A DNA stretch of 64,000 nucleotides from assembly GCA_947498815.1 (NCBI GenBank), contig CANMLU010000001.1:1-64000 (forward strand). The letters are read 5' to 3'. Positions 19,101 through 30,100 of this stretch are shown here, piece after piece. Source of the stretch: an uncultured Aquimarina sp. Lineage in GTDB: Bacteria; Bacteroidota; Bacteroidia; Flavobacteriales; Flavobacteriaceae. Position numbers and translations under genes: made by a program. The notes beneath the pieces are model-generated. The model saw nothing but the letters and a program-made list of their open reading frames with translations. It made no database searches and was not told the DNA's origin. Numbering within the stretch: the first letter of the stretch is position 1; each line of letters starts with the position of its first letter.

Positions 19101-22100
19101 CCACTAGTGGTAGTTGCTCCTCCTTGAGCAATACCATTTTGTGCTGGTACTGTTCCTGAAAGTTCTACAAAATTAAGTACATCTCCAGGAGTTCCTCCTG
19201 TTACGGTAATTGTTATCTCTTGTACTTCGTTATTACAGCTTATTGGTGCGCCCACATTAATCATAGGGTTGCTTAACTCCGGGAATGCAGGAACAATCAC
19301 ATCTGCAAGATTAACCGTACAATTGTTGGCGTCTTGAACAGTAATACCAGTATAGGTACCTGCAACATCGGCGTTTATTATATACTGTGCTCCGGCAAAT
19401 GGAATATTTGCAGCAGATAACGGGCCTGTATAGCTAATTCTATATGGTGGCGTACCTATTCCTGTAATATCCACTTGAATATCTGGTAATTGTGGCACAT
19501 TACTCGCATTACACACATAATCAATCAAGGTGCGATCTGCAGTAAATGCCGGTGGGCTATCCACCGTAATTCCTTCTTGTCTGACCTCACAACCAGTATT
19601 TGATCTTACCACGATACCGTATACATTATTAGGTGCCGGGTTTCCAGAAATATCTGCCAAACCAGTAAATAATGGGTCATCTAATTGCGAAACAGCGGGA
19701 AGTGTCGGTGCACTACCAGTTGGACCTATCCATAATTCATAGGTAAATGGTCCATCGGTATCCGTACCTGCTTGTAAATTCACCAAAATAGAACCATTAC
19801 TATCTCCAACACATCTTACATCAACAATTGTTGGTGGATCTAGTACTGGTAAATCAGGAATTGGGCGTGAAACATCATCTGAGGCCGTACATCCACCTGG
19901 TGCTGGTGGATTAGGTCCTATAGTTAGGTCTCTAACCGTTACCGTATAGGTTCCAGAAGAAACTAAAGTGAAAACGTTATCAGTAGCTAAACCACCCTGC
20001 GTTCTATTTACCGGGTTCCCATTGCTATCAGTACCTACAAGCGTAAACGAAAAATTGGCAAAGTTTGTAGCAAAGTCTGATCCTCCCGTCACTGTGACTT
20101 CGATGGTTCCATCTGCATCTCTACATGTTGGTGGTGGCGCAATAAAGTTTGCGTCTATAATTAGCTCTGGATATACCGTGATAGTGCCTGTGTCGATACA
20201 GCCATTTTCGTCTTTCACATAATATGTATAATCTCCAGGGCCATTGACCGTAAATTCAAACGATCGGTCATTTGGAATATCTGGAACATAAGAAACAATA
20301 TCTGCCGTAACTGGATCTCCATCATCAACACCATATTCTAATTGTCCAACTCCATCACTTACCGTAACCGTAAATGTATATACATTATCAAAATCACATG
20401 GATCGTCTACAAAAGTTGGTAATGGTGTATCAAAGGTTGGTCCTGGAATACTAACTACTGTTCTTGTTATAGGACCAGCCGTACAACCTTGTGCATCTTC
20501 TACAAAAACAGTATATGCTGTTCCAGAAGCCGCTAGTTCAAGTGTTCCGTCGGCATCTGTAAATGGACCTGCAGCACTTAAACCATACGAATATGGGCCT
20601 GTACCTCCTGTGGCTACAACAGTAATTGAACCTAATCTAGGCATACCCATTATATCACATAATTGAGGTGTTTGACTTACGAACTCCAACTCTAACGGAG
20701 CTGGCTCATCAATATCAAACTCTAAAGAAGCACCACAAAATGGTTCTGCTGGTGTTGAGAAAACAACCAGATAACTTCCTGCTCCAAAATCTCCTAATGT
20801 AGACGAATATGGCGCTGGACCAGGCGATGCAGAGCCACTACCAATAGGGATTCCAGAGGAAGCATTAAAAATTTCCCACTGTACATCATTTCCTGCATAA
20901 CCATCAAAGGTAAAGCTTATTGTTCCTGCTCGTAGTCCGGCAGTTTCACCGTTACACAATACATCTGTCTTGCCGGTCTCAGCAACAGTAACACCATTTG
21001 GTGCTGCCTGTGGGGCGAGTGCTTCTCTGTATACACACCCTCCACCATCTATAACTTCAACTATATATGGCACTGAAAAAGTTAATCCACTAAATTGATG
21101 AACATTACCTCCTACAGTTGCATCCAAAACAAATGGTGCCGGCGGCACAGGAGTTGTTGGATCAATTGTTCCATTGGTTGGTGTAAACACATCAAATCCA
21201 GGTACATCAACAATACGTATTTGATACGGTCTTGCACCTTCACTAATCAATATGTCATACACTGCCCCAGTTGCACTACAATCTGAAGCGACATCTACCA
21301 CATCAAAATCTAAATCATCTGGTTGTGAATTAATCGTAAAAGGATCAGACCTAAAAAGACACGTATTTTCGTCTTCTACAGTAACATAGTATGTTCCAAA
21401 ATTAAGCTCACTAAACACAAAAGTAGTAAGAGCTGTAGTGGCATCATTTGTAGCCAAAACAGGAGCCGGTGGTACACCACCAGTAGGAACAAGTGCATTT
21501 GTGGCATTATCATAAATTCTGTATCGATATCCTGTGACTCCAGGTGTTCCAGGGCTAGTAATATTTACAGTTACATCAGACCAATCAAATGCTCCAGCAC
21601 CGACACATGTTATAGGATCCGCAGTTACGGAAGCAGTTAACGGAAGCGGTTCATCTACATCTACCTGACCAGTAAGTCTACAACCCTTAGAGTCAATCAC
21701 CACATAGTCATAGGTATTTGCAGTCAATCCAGAATAAACAAGTTGTGAGGAGAACGTTACTCCATTATCAATACTGGTTTGATACGGTGGAGTACCGCTT
21801 GCAAGATTGGAGAAAGTAATGATTCCTGTTGCGTCTCCATTACATCGAATATCTGTTGGGTCAACATCTGCTGTAGGCGGCGGATTATCTGTAACAATTA
21901 CCGTATCACTGGCAGTACATCTAGTTGGCGAAGCAGAATCTGTAACCTCGAATACATATGTTCCCGCTACACTTGCTCGATATGTTACGGGGAAAGGCCC
22001 AGGAACGGCCACCGGACCTGTTCCGTTAAAATCAACTGTTAAAGTAACAGCGCCATTTCCTCCTGTAGTAGTTATTTCTATAGTTGCATCATTATCACCT

Positions 22101-25100
22101 GGCGTACAATCTAAGTCTTTTAATAAAGCTGCATTAAGTGTAAGCTCATCCTGTATTTCAAAAGTAATGACAGGCGAAGTACATCCATTCACATCTCTTA
22201 CCACAACACTATAATTGGTGTTTGGTGGTGTACCTGCGTTTCTTGGTGTAAGGTTAGGGATCTCAAATGTATTGGCAGGTAATGTTGCCGGAGTAGTAAA
22301 ATCAACCGGTAAAAAAGTACCTCCATCCAAGCTATACTCATATGCAGCTACGCCTCCAGTTATGGTTACCCATTGGGTTGCTGGATCGGCGTTTGTATAA
22401 CATGCGTCTCCTCCTGGCACCGCAGCTATTGTTATAGGGGGTGCTTGTTCAAGATCTACATTTATTGTTTCCTCACAGGCTGTAGCTGGATCACTACCAT
22501 CTCTAACTGCTACAATATACGTAATTGGCGTTGGAGGTGTTCCTCCTACCAATCCAGTAAATAACGCGGTTGATTGATACGGCACTAGAACAGCACCTCC
22601 GCTATCTCTTAATTCATATTGATATCCTCCTCTACCTCCGGTAGCACTTACGGCTATTTGTCCATTGGCGGCACTACAATCTGCAATTTGAGGAGTTGGT
22701 ATAATCACTATAGGCGCAGGGTTGGTAATCGTTACCGTATCGGTAATATCACATCCTGTAGAATCATCTGTTACGGTAATCGTATACAAGCTCGTAGCTC
22801 CAGTTGGTGGATTAACACCAATACCAGGAACTGTTATGGTAGCTGCTGTTTGACCAGTATTGGCAAACGGTGGAACAGCTGTAGTAATCGTACCTCCAGT
22901 TACTGTATATGAATAGGTAGTCGACGTAAGATCGACACCACTCACGGTAAAAGAAAGCGCGCCATCTGCATCACCTGCACAAATTGGATCTGATACCAGG
23001 TTTCCAACCACAGCAATCTTATCGATTGGGTCGATTGTAAACGTTTCTTCATAGATACAACCATCTATGGTGCTTCTAGCCTGGAATGTATAGGTAGCAT
23101 CTTCAGGCAAGTTAGTAAAGGTTGATCCCTGCCATGGTCTTGTAATTGGTGCCGTAATTTGATATTCAACATCCGTACCTACATTTCCTGTAGGGGTTAC
23201 TTGTACATTGGCAGTAAGAGTTGGACAGGTTATAGGAGGGGCTATAAGAGCAAAATCCAAATCTGTAACTCTTTGTAATGGATCTATTACAACTTGAGGA
23301 GTTAAGGTAACAGGACATGCTCCTGTTGCTGTATCTCTAATATACAAGGTATAGGTTCCGTCACGTAGGCCTCCAAATGTATTGGTACCTACAAAATTAA
23401 CACCATCGATACTATACTCATAACTACCGTTTCCATTTTGTGGATTGGATATGGTAATAACAGCCAAAGTCTCACCTGTTCCTGCTGCATCACAGCTATA
23501 ATCCGTAAATCCAACATCTGCCGTTATTGCCTGAATAACCGGGAATTGTATATTATCAAATGTGATATCACAACCAAATCTATCGGTAACTATTACCGAA
23601 TGCGTTGCCGTCACATCTACACCATTAAACGTATGCGAAGTATTTGGTGTTGGTCCAAAGGTCACCTCTGTAGCGGTCCCTTGGTTTAGTACATAAGTAA
23701 AATCACCTTCACCAGCGGTAAGTGTTACGACCACAGCTCCTGGATCGCTCGGACACACACGCGTCGAAGGCGCAGCACTACCATCTAATGCTTCAAATGG
23801 AGTAACCAGTATTGTTTCTGCATTAATGGTACAACCTGTATCGGTATCAGTAACCGCAATAAGATAACTACCGGCAGCATTAACTCTAAAAATATTGGTT
23901 ACCGGTGGTGTTTGAGGATTAAGTGTTAACGGCACAAAACCAGATCCGCTATCTGCAAAATATCCAAAATTACCCGAGCCACCCGTTACATTAATTTCGA
24001 TCAATGCAATAAACTCGTCATCATCAAAAAATGGCAAGCTAGGATCTGGTTGATAATCAGGATTACATGCCAAATCACGATTTAAAACCGCACTTGGATC
24101 AAAAGTTGGTGGTGCCGCAACAGTAACTGGTACCGTGTCGATACACCCTATTCTTGGTCCCACACCATCTTCATCATATGATAATATTTCTACCGAGTAC
24201 CCTCCTGGTTGTAATCCTATAAAACTGTGACTGGTATCTGTTGTAGGTCCTTCAGAATCAGAATATGTGTTTCCTGGTTCTGTACTTGAAATATTGTAAA
24301 TATAGTTCGGTTGAGAATCCGTTACATTTATGTTTATTTGTCCTGTATCCCCTGGACATGCCGGGTTAACTGGTAACGCCTCTACTGTAGACTCTTGATT
24401 TTCCATTAAACGTTGTGCCTGGAAAACACAAGCTGTTGGTTGACCGTTATTTTGACGAACATTTACCGTATAGTTACCCTCTTCGGTTAATCCATCAAAA
24501 TCTGCTGAATCCTGGAATCCATCACCATCAGGGTCATCTGTAGGATTATTAGGTAAAAGTGCTCCTGATGGTGTTACTAGCTGATACTCGTACTGATTAG
24601 ACGAATTCTGCACCGTTAATGCTCCTGGCAACCCACAAATAATCTCGCGAGTGATTGCCAACGTAGGATCAAAATTGTTCTGATATGCATTAAAATAAAA
24701 TGTTCTTGGACAGTTGTTATCGAAAACAGCTGTTATTCTATATTCCCCTGCTTCAGAAAGGGTAAAAGATGCACCCGTTCCGACTTGGGTCCAGCTAGGA
24801 TCACATGCTGCATCTACAGTAGGACAATTATCAACTCTAGTTACTCCCGGACAAGCTGCGGGATCCAAACGTTCCCAAGTAATACTTGTTGCCACAAATC
24901 CAGTGTTGAGATCTATGGTTGTTCCTGCTCCGCATAAAAATAGTTCAGGAAAATCGTTACCTGTAATGGAACATTCTTCTATAGTACCGCTTACATTGCC
25001 GTTGGCAGGAAGGTTATTTACTATATCAAGAACCGGGTTTGCTATATCACTAAGAGTAGTTACTACTCTTATTTCAAAAGCATCTGCACAGACAGGGTCG

Positions 25101-27055
25101 GTTTTATCTACACGATACGTACCCGCTGCACTTACAGTTATGGTTTGGGTGTTACCAATAACAGGTCCTGGAGATCCGTTGGTAATATCTGTCCATACAT
25201 AGTTAGCGAAACCACCACCTGCGGTAAGTGGCAATGTACCTGTACATAAGAAATCATCAATAATTCCATCACATAGACCAAGATCTACTAAGAACACTGA
25301 AGCTCCTGCAACATTAAAATTACAGGCATCGGGACCCAGAACACTCGGCTCTCCAGTCGTAGGATCGCCCAAAGATTCTTCACCTCTATAGGTTGCAAAC
25401 GCCAGGTTGGCTATTTCATTCGAACAGGCATCTCGTAAATCTTCACAACTTGCGACTACATCTACTCCAAAGCGCATGCTAATTTCACCATCATACCGCT
25501 CAATAAAACTTTCGTTTAGGGTGATATTAAATTCTCTAGCTACACTATCATAGGTATAGGTCATAGAATTTGGCGGATCTATTTCGATCGTGCTAAATCC
25601 TGTAAAATCAACATTGGGAGGTATAACATCGCGTATAGTAGCATCAATAACATCTTCATTACCCACGTTTTGTATAGTGAGCTGATAAAACAATTGCTGA
25701 TCCAACGTAATGTCATTATTATTGGTAATGTCCATTAAGTTTTCATCCAACACTCTTTTTGTAACCCGTAACTCAGGTGCGATAATCTCAACCTCGAAGG
25801 TATTCATGAATATCCTATATCTATCACTATTTGATGTTGCCTGAAACTCAACTGAAGTTTGATTATTTCCTATCAAAAAATTATTTGGCCCCCCAGGAGG
25901 TTGATTGTCAAGATCAAAAATATCGGCATCGAACCCTAGTGTGTTTCTGGAGGCAGGAATACGTAATGGGCGATCCACATATTGACCATCTACCGAAACC
26001 GAACTATCAAAAAAGTTATTCACTGGATTTGCAGGTGATGTACGCAAAGAAAATAATGCATTATTTGGCCTTCTTATTCGTAATCTATCTCCTCGAAGGT
26101 CAAAATCTCCCTCCAACGTTGCCGCACCATATCGTGCTCTTACATTTAATGGAGGTGGTAATGTTTGAAACCCAGAGTAGGTAAATGATTTGGTTCTGGT
26201 ACTGTTATTGTCATTTGATACCTCAAGGAATCCTTTATTTGTACTAATGTATTTACGGGATAATGCAGGATCTTCGTATATTACCACTAGTACCCAACCT
26301 CCAGAAATACCAGCCGAGTTATCAGCTGCTTCGCCTGTAGAGGCGCGCATATCTGCTACAGTATACGTACCGTCAAAAACAGTATTGTCTGGAGCACTTG
26401 TAAAAATATCTGTAATGTCTGCATAACATGCATATGGCATGTCTCGTATAGCAAGGTTACTTGTGTTGGTTGCTGTGTTACGGTATCCATCAAACAATAC
26501 TTCGGTTTGGCTAGGTAAAATATCGATATAGCTTCCACTCCAAGGTGTCATCAACTTTAACGTATTAAATGCTGGCCTGTTATCTGGTAATGGTAAATTT
26601 TGATATCTTGCCCAATCACCTGTTGATGCAGACCCAGAACTATTGGTTCTATCTACATAATACGATGCACCCCAATACAACCCAGCATAAACCACCTCGG
26701 CACAACTGGGATCGCTCGTAGTAAGAACAGCACTACTCGAACTAAATGTACTCGGATCGCCATCAATATCTATATATCCAAACGTTTTTCCATTATTGGT
26801 CTCAGGACCATTATAATCATCATTTGGAGTATAGTTTTGATTATTTCCAAATTCATTACGTAATCTATCATTGGGTCCAACGATGGCATTCGCAATCATT
26901 TTTAATTCTCCTCGCACCTCCAATACACTTCCTGGTACCGGTACAAAATCTACGGGTACTGGATCTGGGGTTCCAACATTTTGAGAATAAACTTCGCCTA
27001 GGCAAAGCATGGCAAATAATACCAATATTGATCGAATAAGTACAATTGGTTTCAT
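16157..27055 (-). CDS. Giant SprB-repeat gliding/adhesion protein with type B (gliding-motility) C-terminal domain
   Basis: About 3632 aa, the largest gene in the window. The ATG at 27055 opens a good signal peptide (MKPIVLIRSILVLFAMLC ... EVYSQ); an in-frame longer start at 27109 would add 18 polar residues before it. After a ~570-aa N-terminal region shared with the 1903-aa protein come a DUF11-like segment, one Cys-rich module, and about 26 degenerate SprB-type repeats by eye, mostly 85-110 aa each, up to roughly residue 3450. The end (RIPNYFTPGVDRPETPDDD ... VMVFDRYGRM ... GWDGLYQGKQLPSGDYWFTI) is the gliding-motility-associated type B sorting domain. T9SS should carry it to the surface, where SprB-like filaments mediate gliding or adhesion. 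It is flanked by two PorP/SprF genes. No frameshift is seen across almost 11 kb. Confidence 0.92.
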   Translation of the reverse strand: MKPIVLIRSILVLFAMLCLGEVYSQNVGTPDPVPVDFVPVPGSVLEVRGELKMIANAIVGPNDRLRNEFGNNQNYTPNDDYNGPETNNGKTFGYIDIDGDPSTFSSSSAVLTTSDPSCAEVVYAGLYWGASYYVDRTNSSGSASTGDWARYQNLPLPDNRPAFNTLKLMTPWSGSYIDILPSQTEVLFDGYRNTATNTSNLAIRDMPYACYADITDIFTSAPDNTVFDGTYTVADMRASTGEAADNSAGISGGWVLVVIYEDPALSRKYISTNKGFLEVSNDNNSTRTKSFTYSGFQTLPPPLNVRARYGAATLEGDFDLRGDRLRIRRPNNALFSLRTSPANPVNNFFDSSVSVDGQYVDRPLRIPASRNTLGFDADIFDLDNQPPGGPNNFLIGNNQTSVEFQATSNSDRYRIFMNTFEVEIIAPELRVTKRVLDENLMDITNNNDITLDQQLFYQLTIQNVGNEDVIDATIRDVIPPNVDFTGFSTIEIDPPNSMTYTYDSVAREFNITLNESFIERYDGEISMRFGVDVVASCEDLRDACSNEIANLAFATYRGEESLGDPTTGEPSVLGPDACNFNVAGASVFLVDLGLCDGIIDDFLCTGTLPLTAGGGFANYVWTDITNGSPGPVIGNTQTITVSAAGTYRVDKTDPVCADAFEIRVVTTLSDIANPVLDIVNNLPANGNVSGTIEECSITGNDFPELFLCGAGTTIDLNTGFVATSITWERLDPAACPGVTRVDNCPTVDAACDPSWTQVGTGASFTLSEAGEYRITAVFDNNCPRTFYFNAYQNNFDPTLAITREIICGLPGALTVQNSSNQYEYQLVTPSGALLPNNPTDDPDGDGFQDSADFDGLTEEGNYTVNVRQNNGQPTACVFQAQRLMENQESTVEALPVNPACPGDTGQININVTDSQPNYIYNISSTEPGNTYSDSEGPTTDTSHSFIGLQPGGYSVEILSYDEDGVGPRIGCIDTVPVTVAAPPTFDPSAVLNRDLACNPDYQPDPSLPFFDDDEFIALIEINVTGGSGNFGYFADSGSGFVPLTLNPQTPPVTNIFRVNAAGSYLIAVTDTDTGCTINAETILVTPFEALDGSAAPSTRVCPSDPGAVVVTLTAGEGDFTYVLNQGTATEVTFGPTPNTSHTFNGVDVTATHSVIVTDRFGCDITFDNIQFPVIQAITADVGFTDYSCDAAGTGETLAVITISNPQNGNGSYEYSIDGVNFVGTNTFGGLRDGTYTLYIRDTATGACPVTLTPQVVIDPLQRVTDLDFALIAPPITCPTLTANVQVTPTGNVGTDVEYQITAPITRPWQGSTFTNLPEDATYTFQARSTIDGCIYEETFTIDPIDKIAVVGNLVSDPICAGDADGALSFTVSGVDLTSTTYSYTVTGGTITTAVPPFANTGQTAATITVPGIGVNPPTGATSLYTITVTDDSTGCDITDTVTITNPAPIVIIPTPQIADCSAANGQIAVSATGGRGGYQYELRDSGGAVLVPYQSTALFTGLVGGTPPTPITYIVAVRDGSDPATACEETINVDLEQAPPITIAAVPGGDACYTNADPATQWVTITGGVAAYEYSLDGGTFLPVDFTTPATLPANTFEIPNLTPRNAGTPPNTNYSVVVRDVNGCTSPVITFEIQDELTLNAALLKDLDCTPGDNDATIEITTTGGNGAVTLTVDFNGTGPVAVPGPFPVTYRASVAGTYVFEVTDSASPTRCTASDTVIVTDNPPPTADVDPTDIRCNGDATGIITFSNLASGTPPYQTSIDNGVTFSSQLVYSGLTANTYDYVVIDSKGCRLTGQVDVDEPLPLTASVTADPITCVGAGAFDWSDVTVNITSPGTPGVTGYRYRIYDNATNALVPTGGVPPAPVLATNDATTALTTFVFSELNFGTYYVTVEDENTCLFRSDPFTINSQPDDLDFDVVDVASDCSATGAVYDILISEGARPYQIRIVDVPGFDVFTPTNGTIDPTTPVPPAPFVLDATVGGNVHQFSGLTFSVPYIVEVIDGGGCVYREALAPQAAPNGVTVAETGKTDVLCNGETAGLRAGTISFTFDGYAGNDVQWEIFNASSGIPIGSGSASPGPAPYSSTLGDFGAGSYLVVFSTPAEPFCGASLEFDIDEPAPLELEFVSQTPQLCDIMGMPRLGSITVVATGGTGPYSYGLSAAGPFTDADGTLELAASGTAYTVFVEDAQGCTAGPITRTVVSIPGPTFDTPLPTFVDDPCDFDNVYTFTVTVSDGVGQLEYGVDDGDPVTADIVSYVPDIPNDRSFEFTVNGPGDYTYYVKDENGCIDTGTITVYPELIIDANFIAPPPTCRDADGTIEVTVTGGSDFATNFANFSFTLVGTDSNGNPVNRTQGGLATDNVFTLVSSGTYTVTVRDLTIGPNPPAPGGCTASDDVSRPIPDLPVLDPPTIVDVRCVGDSNGSILVNLQAGTDTDGPFTYELWIGPTGSAPTLPAVSQLDDPLFTGLADISGNPAPNNVYGIVVRSNTGCEVRQEGITVDSPPAFTADRTLIDYVCNASNVPQLPDIQVDITGIGTPPYRISYTGPLSAANIPFAGAQYIINADVAGTYTGITVQDANNCTVNLADVIVPAFPELSNPMINVGAPISCNNEVQEITITVTGGTPGDVLNFVELSGTVPAQNGIAQGGATTTSGTFTMPGLPAGANYIFEITDVGTGCSIRTEYRVPMYDMLEATITLGNDITCFNTPADGSVVLTVSGYTGAYDYVATVAPSGTTVSGSGNTATPETIPGLPEGLVTVEVTATPPLSPLPPSTCTDISNSIPIAPAPVISASINPLNPETCVPGGDATVEVVASGGTGALQYQLQTAGGVTILVPFGTDPTFGGFGLDGGVAPAGIDYEILVQDTRSCVVTLPFNIQPPNPITVASPPVVALDCSDSTNGQIVATVTGGQGVGLYQFTLTLPDGSVSGPVTSTTNVYTWSDLPPNNNADYIVTVSDNLNCGDTANVRITAPDPVTVNVLASGESCNTPNPNTITVSGNGGTPGYTYFYINTSGTEVAGTGAGGDEFNGLAEGDYQFYARDSRGCTSEASNNIQVRLPEPFMATLDESNFMIVCFGENTGSVDAAVSGGLGNYQYRVEGVDYLGAAVTLPGPLATDTQDTSFFGGLLANAPTGNYTYIVTSEDCTEIRLDFQITQPPLFEALAFEEPISCNGETDGSIRVTATGGTAPYFYSLYDSNDNVVIAPFIEDDVDELPGEHTFEDLPADTYRVEVEDSNGCPFTILDIIIIEPAAIEATTISTTAEECAGDMNGTANISITGGLAPSDPADPAYFWSRDGITYIAVADPTNLFIDMLAGGTNTIFIRDSQNNVNCELAYPIEIEPGVDLQGTLEQRLDCPVYDYTDPLNPVMTSEEVYYIDFDVNAESEALDVIYTINGVNGTPNPANNISMERTFQVEPGQYEGIMQYLGCEVPLGTITIEEYTPLTIPVPVMTGNPQDPNEYEITVTGGTQLPDEPFYTFLVGILEDGQTIDQVTYDIAVNGNVFTIRETATYVLRVIDARGCEIIGTYDLTYINIRIPNYFTPGVDRPETPDDDSYWYPRQILPPGTTTDPFFFENMEVMVFDRYGRMLAEFRGNEKGWDGLYQGKQLPSGDYWFTIILNDVDNREFTGHFTLYR

Positions 27056-27112
27056 AAGCTGAGTATTTAGTGTTTTATTTTGGGTCATTCTAACAATCAT
27101 ATAAGACACGTG

Positions 27113-30100
27113 CTATTGTATCTTCAGTATATACAGATCACCACTATACGAATTGTTTACGTTCGAGAATAAACTCTGTTTTGCCTCATCGAGATCATCA
27201 TATCTCTTTAAGTATACGTATATATAGTTATCTTTGGGGTTCCTGAAATATTGAGGCTCTAATCCTTGGGACTTTAACTTCTCCATTCCTCTTTCAAAGT
27301 AATTTTCTCTTTTAAATATATTAGTGATCAAATAATATCCATTTTCAATATTATGACCTCCGATATAGGATAATGTTTCTGACAATACCGTATCATCCTT
27401 AACTGTGTCTTTGATCAATCGAGTTTCTTGAAGTAATTTCTTGTACGAAGCTACTCTGCTCTTGGCTATATGTAGTATCCACATATCCCCATAGTAATTA
27501 TTATCAATACTACTTAAGTACTTATCTACCGCTTCATCCTTGTTTGAATAATTTGCAATCGAAACGTACTGGAATTGATTTTCAGGATTCAAAATAATCT
27601 GAGCATCATTAAACCCTAAATCTTTAAGTGTGCTAGTAAACTTATTAGCATACTCTCCTCCTTTAAATACATTACCTATCAGGTAATATCCTTCGGCATA
27701 ACCTGGGATAAATTTGGTCGCTATTTGAGCTTCAGGTCTTGTAGCATCTGCAAATTTCACAAATCGGTTATTCGCAGTAAGCTTCTTAGAACTAGTTGGC
27801 CCAGAATCTTCTTCCATATTCACAAGAGATTCTAATAATTTGTTAAACTCTCGTTTATCAACATTCAAACTTGTGGTCAATAATGAATCTCTTCGCGCAA
27901 ACAATTTGTTTGAGATACGGCTACTGTTATCTAACTCTTTCTTTATTTCATCAAGTCCTTCTTCTTTTACGTTTGCAGCAGCGGCAGCGGCAGCAGCCAA
28001 CCTTTGCTCTTCTGCTAATCGTGCAGCTTCAGCGGCTTCGGCGGCCAATCTTTGCTCCTCTGCTAATCGTGCGGCTTCAGCGGCTTCGGCAGCCAATCTT
28101 TGCTCCTCTGCCAATCGTGCAGCTTCAGCGGCTTCGGCGGCCAATCTTTGCTCTTCTGCTAATCGTGCAGCTTCGGCAGCAGCGGCTTCTTTTGCTGATA
28201 TTGCTGAGGCAATTTCGGAAGATAGCATTTGCTTGTCGGCAGAAGGAAGGATTGCACTCGATTGTACTATCTCTGCTTGGCTTCTAAGGGCATTTACATC
28301 TCCGTTTGCTACAACCTCTCTGGTAGCAGTTATTAACTCTTGTATCTTACGTTGTTCTTCTGCTAATCGTGCAGCTTCAGCAGCTTCGGCAGCCAATCTT
28401 TGCTCTTCTGCTAATCGTGCAGCTTCAGCAGCTTCGGCAGCCAATCTTTGCTCCTCTGCTAATCGTGCAGCTTCAGCAGCTTCGGCGGCCAATCTTTGCT
28501 CCTCTGCTAATCGTGCAGCTTCAGCAGCTTCGGCAGCCAATCTTTGCTCTTCTGCTAATCGTGCAGCTTCGGCAGCTTCGGCAGCCAATCTTTGCTCCTC
28601 TGCTAATCGTGCAGCTTCAGCAGCTTCGGCGGCCAATCTTTGCTCCTCTGCTAATCGTGCAGCTTCAGCAGCTTCATCCTTCTGCTGTGCTTCAACACGT
28701 TCTATTTCTCTTTGTGCTGCCAATCGCTCTTCTTCAGCTTTCTTCTCGGCTTCAACACGTTCTATTTCTCTTTGTGCAGCTAATCGTTCCTCTTCAGCTT
28801 GTTGCTTTGCGGCTTCTGCTTCTCTTTCTGCTTCTTCTGCAGCAATTATCTGCTCTTCCGTTTGTTGTCCGGCTGCTTCTTGTTCATCAACCTCTCTCTC
28901 TAATTGCTTTTGTGCAGCTAGTCTTTCTTCCTCGGCCTTTTGCTCGGCTACCTCACGTTCAAGATTTCTTTGAGCTTCTAATTCTTCTGCTTGTTTGTTT
29001 AATAATTTTACTTCTTCTTCACGTTGCAGTTCTAGTTCGCTCGCCGCTCTTGCTTCTTTTGCTTTTGCTTCCGCTATAGAACGCTCTAGCTCACTCATAG
29101 CCTTTTGTTCCTGGCTTTGCGCCTGTCCGGTTTCATCCTGCAGCTCTCTAATTATTTTGTTTTGCTCTAAAATCTCCTTCTTCAATCTTCTGATTTCAGA
29201 ATCTCTTTCCTCATATGCTTTTTGAGTACCTGTTTTTGATTTGCTTCTTCGTTTTGGCTTATCGGTTTCGAAATTGTATGCCAATCCTATTTCATGAGTA
29301 GCCCCAAATTCGCTAGTGTCACCCATTCCCATTTCGTAAGTGTACCCCACCGAAACGTTTGGTGTGACATGACCACCAATACCGACAGAAACCCCATAAA
29401 AGCTGTTATATCCAGCTTGAGCCCACCCTAATTCGGGTAACTCGGCAATAACATTTCCTCCATATCTAAGACTAGAGCCAGAATCGGCATCAGAAGATTC
29501 GGACCCCAAATCTGGAAGCATATTTGCATATGCCATACCTCGTATGGTTTTGTCTGATCTTCTCTCAAGGCTAGTGGTATACATTACATGTCCTGTAAAA
29601 GCCATATTATCCGTAATCAGTTCGCTTCCACTAAGGTTGTATGCCACAAGATTAACAACTGAAACTCCCACATCAAACTCGGCATAATTAAAGTTTACAC
29701 CTGGTGTTAATTGAAAAACCGATTTATTTTCGTAATTAAGAATAACGGGGTCGGTAACCACCACACCGTTGTTTAATAAAGAGCTGTCTGCAGCATCAAT
29801 ATTGGATTTGATACCACTTTGAGAAAAACCAAGGTTTAATCCAAAAGTGAAATTCATGTCATTATCAAACTCTAGGTTGTATGCAAAGTTGGCAATTCCT
29901 CCAAAATACCTATACACACCTTCGTTTTGTTGGTGTAAGCCAATAGCAACACCTGTTTTTTCATCAAAATTGGCCGTGTAGTTTATAAGGTATGTTTGTG
30001 GATTATCATTAAATGACGCCCATTGTGTTTTGTTATACGCGTTGATTGATTTTTTATTTTCCCGAACCAAAGAAAAGGTTGGGTTAAAATAAAATCTATT

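Noticed and set aside
24714-25202. 162-codon plus-strand frame inside the giant adhesin gene
   Set aside because: Similar antisense frames recur opposite the homologous region of the other adhesin (12661-12975); both are mirror images of conserved coding sequence rather than genes.
28003-28674. Possible CRISPR array (regular 48-bp repeats)
   Set aside because: The repeats are directly tandem without unique spacers, lie in frame within a coding region and no cas genes are nearby.
27840-29079. Long open frames on the plus strand (377 and 236 codons) opposite the coiled-coil repeats
   Set aside because: They are antisense shadows of the low-complexity 48-bp repeats; their products are repetitive (SSANRAASAA-type or LLIVQLQ-type) and lack a plausible start context.
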